From: CAYRLW01 sp964425215
GTDB taxonomy: Bacteria; Spirochaetota; Spirochaetia; Treponematales; Breznakiellaceae
Assembly: GCA_964425215.1 (NCBI GenBank)
Contig: CAYRLW010000054.1
Coordinates: forward strand, 1 to 20,832
Reading direction: 5' to 3'
DNA length: 20,832 bases
In this document: positions 13,498-19,961 of the stretch, piece after piece
Position numbering within the stretch: the stretch's first letter is position 1
Layout: every line of letters starts with the position of its first letter
Program-made: the position numbers and the translations under genes
The notes under the pieces: generated by a model
Database searches by the model: none
The model's input: the letters and a program-made list of their open reading frames with translations, nothing else
What the model was told of the DNA's origin: nothing

Positions 13498-14583
13498 TTA
13501 TTCGTAGTAATTTTTGACGTGATAGCCGCCGCTCTTCAGATAGTTTTCCCGCTCCGCCAGTTTAAGATCGTGGTCCACCATCATGGCCACCAGTTCCGGC
13601 AGGGCTACCTTGGGCTTCCAACCCAGCTGGGTAATCGCCTTGGTCGGATCACCCAACAGCAGTTCAACCTCCGCGGGCCTAAAGTACCGGGGGTCGATTT
13701 CTACCAAAACCTGCCCGCTATGTTCGTCGATGCCCTTTTCATCTATCCCTTTCCCTTCCCAGCGGATACGAATTCCCGCCCGCGCAAAGGCCATGGTGAT
13801 AAAGTCCCGAACCGTGGTGGTAACCCCGGTGGCCATCACGTAATCCTCCGGTTTATCCTGTTGAAGCATGAGCCACATGAGCTCCACGTAGTCCCCGGCG
13901 AAACCCCAGTCCCGCTTGGAATCGATGTTCCCCATGTACAATTTATCCTGCAGACCCAGTTTAATCCGTGCCACGGCGCGGGTAATCTTTCGGGTTACAA
14001 AGGTTTCCCCTCGGCGCGGACTTTCGTGGTTAAAGAGGATCCCGTTGCACGCATACATCCCGTAGGATTCCCGATAGTTAACCACGATCCAATAGGCGTA
14101 CAGCTTGGCCACCGCGTAGGGGGAGCGGGGGTAGAAGGGGGTGGTTTCCCGCTGGGGAACTTCCTGGACTTTTCCGAATAATTCGCTGGTGGAGGCCTGG
14201 TAAAACCGTACCTTCTTTTCCATTCCCAAAAGACGGATTGCCTCTAATAGGCGCAGGGTACCCACGCCGTCGGTGTCGGCGGTGTATTCGGGGACCTCAA
14301 AGGAAACCTGTACATGGCTCTGGGCGCCCAGGTTGTAAATTTCGTCGGGCTGGATCTGCTGAATCAACCGGACCAGGTTGGACGAGTCGGTCAGGTCCCC
14401 GTAATGGAGCCGGAACCGGACGTTCTCGCTGTGGGGATCCTGGTACAGGTGATCGATCCGATCCGTGTTAAAGCTGGAGGCCCGGCGTTTTATTCCGTGG
14501 ACCTCGTACCCCTTGGATAACAAAAACTCCGACAGGTAGGCCCCGTCTTGTCCGGTAATCCCGGTGATTAACGCTTTTTTCAT
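13498..14583 (-). CDS. gmd: GDP-mannose 4,6-dehydratase
   Basis: Gmd makes GDP-4-keto-6-deoxy-D-mannose from GDP-D-mannose, the first step to GDP-L-fucose. The 361 residues show the extended-SDR pattern: NAD(P)-binding GITGQDGAYL (8-17), RRASSFNTDRIDHLYQD (33-49), HYGDLTDSSNL (60-70), the catalytic T132 and E134 in STSELFG, and YAVAK with Y156 and K160. These positions match the E. coli enzyme. The segment RRGETFVTRKI (190-200) is also typical. The ATG at 14583 overlaps the stop of the epimerase gene (ATGA), and fcl follows after 10 nt, completing the two-step fucose route. Confidence 0.97.
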   Translation of the reverse strand: MKKALITGITGQDGAYLSEFLLSKGYEVHGIKRRASSFNTDRIDHLYQDPHSENVRFRLHYGDLTDSSNLVRLIQQIQPDEIYNLGAQSHVQVSFEVPEYTADTDGVGTLRLLEAIRLLGMEKKVRFYQASTSELFGKVQEVPQRETTPFYPRSPYAVAKLYAYWIVVNYRESYGMYACNGILFNHESPRRGETFVTRKITRAVARIKLGLQDKLYMGNIDSKRDWGFAGDYVELMWLMLQQDKPEDYVMATGVTTTVRDFITMAFARAGIRIRWEGKGIDEKGIDEHSGQVLVEIDPRYFRPAEVELLLGDPTKAITQLGWKPKVALPELVAMMVDHDLKLAERENYLKSGGYHVKNYYE

Positions 14584-15623
14584 CGATACTTCTCCTCGTA
14601 TTCCCTAAACCATTCGACAAAGCGGCGGACCCCATCCCGGAGGGAGGTGGAGGGTACCCAGCCAAAATCATTCTCTAAATCGGAAACATCCGCCTCGGTG
14701 GCCTGAACGTCCCCCGCTTGCATACCCAAATACCGGAACACCGCCTTTTTTCCCAGACCTTCTTCCAAAAAGGCTACCAGGTCCATCAACCGCTCGCTCC
14801 GATGGTTGCCCAGGTTGTAGAGCCTAAAGGGGGCGGTAGAGCTGGCGGGATCGGGGTTCCGGGGGTCGAAGCGGGGATTGGGTACCGCCGGATGATCCAG
14901 TACCCGAAGAATACCGTCCACGATATCGTCGATGTACGTGAAATCCCTGAACATATCCCCGCCGTTGTACAGATCGATGGGAATTCCCTGGGAGATAGCC
15001 CGGGCGAACTTAAAGTACGCCATGTCGGGGCGGCCCCAGGGGCCGTAGACCGTAAAGAACCGCAGACCCGTGGAGGGAATTCTAAACAGATGGGCGTACG
15101 CGTGGGCCATAGCCTCGTTGGCTTTCTTGGTGGCGGCGTAGAGGCTGACGGGATGATTCGCCGGGCCGTGGACGCTAAAGGGCAAGTTTTCGTTCAAGCC
15201 GTAGACCGACGAACTGGAAGCGAACACCAGGTGCCCCGTGCCGTGGTTTCGACACGCTTCCAGAAGGTTTAAAAAACCCGACACGTTGGAGTCCACGTAG
15301 GACCGGGGGTTTTCCAGGCTGTACCGAACCCCCGCTTGGGCGGCCAAATGGCAAATTCGATCGAAGGAATGATGATCAAAGTATCGATCCACGGCGGGAC
15401 CATCCGCCAGGTCGAGCTTTTGGAAGGAGAAGGATGGCCCTAAAGCCTCCCCAGAGGCAGAAAGCTCCCGAACTCCCAGGGCCGTTAAGCGGTTTCGTTT
15501 CAAACCGGGGTCGTAATAATCGGTCAGGGAATCGATACCCCACACCTGGTCTCCCCGGGCGATCAGCGCTCGGGAAAGGTGAAAGCCGATAAACCCCGCG
15601 GCTCCGGTAACAAGAACCTTCAA
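14580..15623 (-). CDS. NAD-dependent sugar epimerase, likely UDP-glucuronate 4-epimerase
   Basis: It probably interconverts UDP-glucuronate and UDP-galacturonate. The 347 residues begin KVLVTGAAGFIGFHLSRAL, with NAD-binding GAAGFIG (7-13), then SLTDYYDPGLKRNRL (32-46), which is the form seen in UDP-glucuronate epimerases rather than GalE. SSSSVYG (136-142), YAATKK with Y162 and K166, and VYGPWGRPDMAYFKF (192-206) support this subfamily. The start is TTG at 15623, overlapping the glycosyltransferase stop by 4 nt and preceded by GGAGG at 6 nt spacing. No UDP-glucose 6-dehydrogenase gene accompanies it here. The alternative is an epimerase acting on another UDP-sugar. Confidence 0.87.
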   Translation of the reverse strand: MKVLVTGAAGFIGFHLSRALIARGDQVWGIDSLTDYYDPGLKRNRLTALGVRELSASGEALGPSFSFQKLDLADGPAVDRYFDHHSFDRICHLAAQAGVRYSLENPRSYVDSNVSGFLNLLEACRNHGTGHLVFASSSSVYGLNENLPFSVHGPANHPVSLYAATKKANEAMAHAYAHLFRIPSTGLRFFTVYGPWGRPDMAYFKFARAISQGIPIDLYNGGDMFRDFTYIDDIVDGILRVLDHPAVPNPRFDPRNPDPASSTAPFRLYNLGNHRSERLMDLVAFLEEGLGKKAVFRYLGMQAGDVQATEADVSDLENDFGWVPSTSLRDGVRRFVEWFREYEEKYR

Positions 15624-17026
15624 CGAGAACCTCCCTGGAATAGCAACCCTTCGTAGGCGTCCGCCACCCGCTGGATATCAAAATCTTTCGCCCGACCGGG
15701 ACCCCGGAGGGCGTACCCCTGGGCCAGCTCCCCATCGTCCAAAAGACGGCGAAGGGCCTCCGCCAGGCTCTCCACCGAACCTACGGGAAACAGGATCCCA
15801 TAGGCCGCGGTTTCCAAAAGTATACCGGAAACGGCCCCTCCAGGGGAAGGGAGAAGCCTTCGCGGGTCCGTATCCGGGGCCAGGATCTCCCGGGGGCCGT
15901 AGGGACAGTCGGACGAGATGACCGGAACACCCAGGGCCAGGGCCTCTACCAGGGTCATGCCAAAGCCCTCGGTTTCCGACGCGGAGACCAGGACCGTAGC
16001 TCCGGCCATCTCCGCGAAAGGATCCCGCCGCAGGCCCCGAAAGTCGACCCGGTCCTCCAGGGCCAGGGACTGGACCTGTTCTTCCAGGCCGAAGCGCTCG
16101 GGGCCATCCCCCACGATCCGTAGCCGTAGCCGGGGATAGGAGTCAGCGATCCGGGCGAACGCGAGGATCAGATCGTTAAACCTTTTAAGGGGAATTAAGC
16201 GCCCCACCGCAACGATGAAGGGGCTCGGGGAATCCATCGGTCCGTCGAGGGCGCCGGTAACCCCGGAACTACCGGTAGACTTGACCATGGGGTTGGCGAT
16301 ACCAGTGGGGGTGGCGGTAACGGTGGGCTCCCCCACGCCGGTAACCCCAGGATCCCTGGCGACGGTACCATCAAATGCGCCGGAGACGCGAAACCGTTGA
16401 AGCGTAGAGGCGGCCTGGTTGGTATCCACGGGGTTGTACAACACCGCTGTTTTCTCGGCCCCGTATCCCGCCAACTCGGCGCATTCGGAAGCGGCGGCGG
16501 AGGAGACGCTGGCCACCAAGTCCGCCCGGGGGTACAGCCAGCGGAACAGGATCAGATTTATCCGGCCGGACAGCCCCTCCGAAGCCAGTCGAGCCGGACG
16601 GGTGTGGTTGACCAGGATAGTCCTATGGGGGGATCGGAAAAGAAGCGCGGCCATCACGTTGACGTAATTAGCCCGGAACAGGTGACTCATCACGACGGAA
16701 GAGCCACGCTGACGCAGATAGCGCCGTAATCGAAGCGCCAGAACGGGCAAAAGAAGGAATTTGATAAGGACCGATGCGTTGGATTTTTGATTAGAAAGAT
16801 AATCCACCGGCGCGGAGCAGACGAGGCTTTCGGTCAATTCCGGATGTTCCAGACAGAGGATGCGAATATCCCGGCCCCGGCTCCGCAGGACCTCGGTTAC
16901 GGCGGTGACGGCCCGCTCGGCTCCCCCGGTCCCCAGGGCGGGGATCAGAAAGACCACCGGGGCCTCTTCCGGATTCTCCGGGGAACCGAAGGAACGGCGG
17001 GAAGACGAGGTCGAAGCGTTGGTCAT
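15620..17026 (-). CDS. GT4-family glycosyltransferase with an inserted low-complexity linker
   Basis: A retaining GT-B glycosyltransferase likely to add one sugar to a lipid-linked surface glycan. The N-terminal domain has the LIPALGTGGAERAV loop (27-40). The C-terminal Glycos_transf_1 domain shows VAVGRLIPLKRFNDLI (272-287), VGDGPE (305-310) and the E-x7-E donor motif ETEGFGMTLVE (351-361). Between the two domains, at about residues 216-268, is a stretch rich in G, T, V and P that typical GT4 proteins lack. It does not break the frame. The ATG at 17026 overlaps the upstream gene's stop by 4 nt without a clear ribosome binding site, pointing to translational coupling. Donor and acceptor sugars cannot be read from sequence. 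Confidence 0.9.
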   Translation of the reverse strand: MTNASTSSSRRSFGSPENPEEAPVVFLIPALGTGGAERAVTAVTEVLRSRGRDIRILCLEHPELTESLVCSAPVDYLSNQKSNASVLIKFLLLPVLALRLRRYLRQRGSSVVMSHLFRANYVNVMAALLFRSPHRTILVNHTRPARLASEGLSGRINLILFRWLYPRADLVASVSSAAASECAELAGYGAEKTAVLYNPVDTNQAASTLQRFRVSGAFDGTVARDPGVTGVGEPTVTATPTGIANPMVKSTGSSGVTGALDGPMDSPSPFIVAVGRLIPLKRFNDLILAFARIADSYPRLRLRIVGDGPERFGLEEQVQSLALEDRVDFRGLRRDPFAEMAGATVLVSASETEGFGMTLVEALALGVPVISSDCPYGPREILAPDTDPRRLLPSPGGAVSGILLETAAYGILFPVGSVESLAEALRRLLDDGELAQGYALRGPGRAKDFDIQRVADAYEGLLFQGGSR

Positions 17027-17757
17027 AACCGGGCCAGCTTTTCAGCCAGAGCGTACAGGGGAGATACCCAGTGGTCTTCCCGCTTTACAACACCGCCAAA
17101 GCGGAGTTTGAACTGGTTAATCCCCCTCAAGGAGGGATCGTCGGTGTCCACGGCGATTCCGCCGAAATCGAAGATTCCCAACCCCTGGGCCTTAAAGTTC
17201 CGCATATCCTGCCAGTGGCACCAGCGGTTGGCTCGGCCAATGAGGTTCGCGTCCGAGCCCTGGGCAAAACGCTCCGAAAGACCGTACAGGAACCGGGCCC
17301 GTCCCTCGCCCCGATCTACCAGGTACAGGTGCCAGGCCAGGATCTTATCCTCCAGCGCCGCCTTGGAAAGAAAAAGGGAGGACGAAAAGCTATCCAACTG
17401 AGGGCGGGTCACGGAGGTTATGCGCTTCTCCTGCGCGAAAGCGCGGTATCGGAAAACAAACTCTTCCATGTCAGAATCTGCGGGAGTGGGGCTTCCCATC
17501 CACCGGAGCCCCTCCCGATCCGAGCGGTTGATCTTGGCGCGGTCCTCCTTATGGATATCCGCGAAAAGCTCCTCTTCGCTTCGTTTCAGATCGATGATCG
17601 AAGTGGAAAAGGGGCGGCGAATCCAAAAGCGTCCAGGCGTAGTCCCCAAAAATTGACGGTACGCCACGATACCGAAAAGATCCCGGAACGTTGATTCCCG
17701 GGCAAACCATTTTTGTGCGTAGGGAAGACCGAATTTAGACCGGAGAACGGTGATCAT
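17023..17757 (-). CDS. FemAB/GNAT-like acyl- or aminoacyltransferase domain protein
   Basis: The 244-residue protein resembles the FemAB-type acetyltransferase fold found in many exopolysaccharide clusters. Seen features are IHKEDRAKINRSDREG (68-83), like the basic helix of that family, RFLYGLS (155-161), NLIGRANRWCHWQDM (171-185), FDFGGI (196-201) and INQFKLRFGG (213-222). The last three are the usual C-terminal core of these proteins. It may decorate a sugar with an acetyl or amino acid group. There is no signal peptide or membrane segment, so it should act in the cytoplasm. It has ATGA overlaps with both neighbours. The substrate is unknown. Confidence 0.72.
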   Translation of the reverse strand: MITVLRSKFGLPYAQKWFARESTFRDLFGIVAYRQFLGTTPGRFWIRRPFSTSIIDLKRSEEELFADIHKEDRAKINRSDREGLRWMGSPTPADSDMEEFVFRYRAFAQEKRITSVTRPQLDSFSSSLFLSKAALEDKILAWHLYLVDRGEGRARFLYGLSERFAQGSDANLIGRANRWCHWQDMRNFKAQGLGIFDFGGIAVDTDDPSLRGINQFKLRFGGVVKREDHWVSPLYALAEKLARL

Positions 17758-19712
17758 CGATCCCGTCCCGCGTATTTGACGATCCCATCCAGGTACCCCG
17801 AAGGAAGCCCAATATCGATCTTTTCACCCCGGATCGTCAACCCCAAAAACCGTTCCTTTTTTAAGAGCCCCTCCAGGGCGTCGGTCAACTGAACCTCCGC
17901 GCCGGAAGAGGAAGGCACCGCCTCGGTAAGCCGTTCTAGTTCTTCGAAGATTGAGCTCTTGAGCAGGTATAATCCAAAGACCGTCAAAAAGGTGTCCGCA
18001 CCCAGGCCCTCGATGGCCAGGTACTCTTCGGCGTAGCTAACGTCAGGTTTTTCCTTAAACTCCGTAATTTCCAAAAGATCCCGGACACCCTCGCCCTGAT
18101 CGATTACCCAACTTCCCCCCACGGTTCCAAAGCGGTGAATTTCCGAGGCCGGGGTCTCCTGTAAACCGATCAGGTTGGTTTCCAGATCCTGGTACCGATC
18201 TACCAGCTGTTTGGCGCAGGGAACCGGGTCCCGATTTACGAACAGGTGATCCCCCAGGATCAACAAAAAGGGCTCGTTGCCCACCCAATCCCGGACCATG
18301 AACACCGCGTGCCCCAGCCCCCGCTGTTCCGTTTGGGCGCGGAGGGTAACCTTTTGGCCGATTTTTCGAATTTCGTTGAACTGGTCCTTTGCCTGGATCG
18401 ACAGTTTGGCGTAATGTTCCGGCGGAAGGTTTTGCCTAAAAAAATCCTCGAACAAGCGGCGGTCCGAATCCTGTATAATGATGCAGAGCTCCTCTATCCC
18501 CGCCGCCAGGGCCTCCTCCACGTTTGCCAGGATCAGGGGAATCATCCGACCCTTTCGGTCCACCACGGGAAGGAACTCCTTCCGGACCGCCGAGGTCATG
18601 GGGAACAACCGGGTGCCGAAGCCCGCGGCGGTGATCACCGCCTTGCGGACCTTCCGGGTTCGGGGAACGGTTAAGCGCAAACACGAAAGCCCCAGATCCC
18701 GTTCCAGGATTTCGATAGCCCGCTCTCGGCTTTCCGCGTCCCGGGCCAAAAACTGCACCGTCCCGTCCCCCTGACTTCCAACCCCCTTTCCGCCGTAAAT
18801 ATACGGCCCCAGGGGAGCGTACGAGAGGACCCGATGGAGGACCGGAGCGGTCAGCTGGGACGGACAGGCGGGGCCCAGGTACCGGTCAAAGAGGGCCTGG
18901 GCCTCGTTCATCAGGGCCCCAAGCCGGGGAGGATCCCCAAGCCGGATCGCCTCCGACGCCTCTTCCAGAATACGCCGGTTAATCGGCCCCAGATACTCCT
19001 GGACACCCCGGGCCACCTCGGTCTCCGCGAAGGGGTAGGCCTTGTTCAGGTCCGAAAGGATCTTCACCGTATCCTTCCCCGCCTTAAGGTCCGCTATGAT
19101 CAGATACAGATCCGAACCCACGGGAACCTCGGACACGTCCAGGGTATCCCCGTCAAAACGCATCATCACGGGCCGGGAACCGTAGGCGCACCCCTGATCC
19201 AGCCTGCCGCACCGGGAGGGGGTGGTAATCTCGCCTCGGTACGCGTATTCCATCTCGCCCCGGACGGTCATCTTAAGATCGTAGGCCAGGTTGAAGGCCC
19301 GGGCAACCATCACGCACACCGCGGCACTGGAAGAAAGCCCCTTCTTTACCGGCAAATCGGTTTTATAGTTATCGATCACCAAGCCCGAAACGGCGTAATG
19401 GGTCAAAATTTGGTACGCCACCCCCGCCACGTAACTGAAAAAGCCCCCCTTCCGCGCCTCTTCCAATAACGCGTCGATCTTCATGGGAAGCCGGAACTCC
19501 TGCCGTTGCCCCTGCTCTTCGAAGGAAGACCGGAACACCAGGCTATCGGGATGCTTTTGAATCCGCGCGTGGAGCCCCTGGTTGGTACCACAAATAATCG
19601 CGAACCCCGGCTCTACCCGCGAATTGATCCGCCTATACCCGCCAGCCCAATCCGAATGCTCGCCGAACAAACAGATCCGGCCGGGGACAAAAATATCGTA
19701 TTCTTTTTCCAC
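17754..19712 (-). CDS. GHMP sugar 1-kinase-sugar nucleotidyltransferase fusion protein
   Basis: First gene of the polysaccharide operon, 652 residues in two enzymes. Residues 1 to about 350 are a GHMP kinase: PGRICLFGEHSDWAGG (10-25), the ATP loop PVKKGLSSSAAV (121-132), RCGRLDQG (167-174) and GGKGVGSQGDG (307-317). Residues 355-652 are a GalU-like nucleotidyltransferase: ITAAGFGTRLFPMT (360-373), RKEFLPVVD (377-385), GLGHAV (465-470), LGDHLF (486-491), EFKEKP (551-556) and AEVQLTDAL (605-613). Such a protein would phosphorylate a free sugar at C1 and convert it to a UDP-sugar, like FKP for fucose but in the reverse domain order. With the downstream epimerase, glucuronate, galacturonate or galactose are candidate substrates. 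The start is GTG at 19712 with AAAGGA 8 nt upstream. Confidence 0.85.
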   Translation of the reverse strand: MEKEYDIFVPGRICLFGEHSDWAGGYRRINSRVEPGFAIICGTNQGLHARIQKHPDSLVFRSSFEEQGQRQEFRLPMKIDALLEEARKGGFFSYVAGVAYQILTHYAVSGLVIDNYKTDLPVKKGLSSSAAVCVMVARAFNLAYDLKMTVRGEMEYAYRGEITTPSRCGRLDQGCAYGSRPVMMRFDGDTLDVSEVPVGSDLYLIIADLKAGKDTVKILSDLNKAYPFAETEVARGVQEYLGPINRRILEEASEAIRLGDPPRLGALMNEAQALFDRYLGPACPSQLTAPVLHRVLSYAPLGPYIYGGKGVGSQGDGTVQFLARDAESRERAIEILERDLGLSCLRLTVPRTRKVRKAVITAAGFGTRLFPMTSAVRKEFLPVVDRKGRMIPLILANVEEALAAGIEELCIIIQDSDRRLFEDFFRQNLPPEHYAKLSIQAKDQFNEIRKIGQKVTLRAQTEQRGLGHAVFMVRDWVGNEPFLLILGDHLFVNRDPVPCAKQLVDRYQDLETNLIGLQETPASEIHRFGTVGGSWVIDQGEGVRDLLEITEFKEKPDVSYAEEYLAIEGLGADTFLTVFGLYLLKSSIFEELERLTEAVPSSSGAEVQLTDALEGLLKKERFLGLTIRGEKIDIGLPSGYLDGIVKYAGRDR

Positions 19713-19764
19713 GTTTCTAATCCTTTCTCAGTTAAACGAAGGTTGAGTAAACCACTTTTTTGAC

Positions 19765-19806
19765 ATTATAGGGGGATCAAATCCCAGGAGCCCCCTACCG
19801 GTAGGG
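19765..19806 (-). promoter_or_regulatory. Possible activator-dependent promoter of the polysaccharide operon
   Basis: The minus strand carries a perfect -10 box TATAAT (19770-19765) with no good -35 box at 16-18 nt. Instead the perfect 14-bp palindrome CCCTACCGGTAGGG lies at 19793-19806. With a start site near 19758 its centre is close to -41.5, where class II activators bind. The leader to the GTG at 19712 would be about 46 nt. A further small dyad GGGAT-CAA-ATCCC lies at 19773-19785. The sequences are seen; the role is inferred. Confidence 0.4.
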
Positions 19807-19852
19807 TCTCTTTTCGTAGTCTCTCAGACTTCGTTGAATTAAATAATATATG

Positions 19853-19891
19853 GAGGCTCTTTCAAAACTCAGAGAGTTTTGAAAGAGCCTC
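19853..19891. repeat. Hairpin repeat, right copy (inverted relative to the left copy)
   Basis: Perfect 18-bp arms at 19853-19870 and 19874-19891 flank the loop AGA. Bases 19853-19888 are the exact reverse complement of 12225-12260. It lies between divergent genes (the sugar kinase fusion and the Fic gene), where no terminator is needed, and lacks a T-run. It and its partner enclose the complete polysaccharide operon. Confidence 0.9.
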
Positions 19892-19925
19892 TATGTACTA
19901 AATATAACGGAAATGGTACATAAAA

Positions 19926-19954
19926 TTGACACATATACCAATAAATGTAATAAT
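19926..19954 (+). promoter_or_regulatory. Consensus-like promoter in front of the Fic gene
   Basis: TTGACA (19926-19931) is a perfect -35 box. A 17-nt spacer leads to AATAAT (19949-19954), five of six bases of the -10 consensus. The start site would fall at about 19961, right at the Fic ATG (19962), so the transcript would have almost no leader. The region is AT-rich, which raises the chance of a random match. Confidence 0.45.
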
Positions 19955-19961
19955 AGGACAT

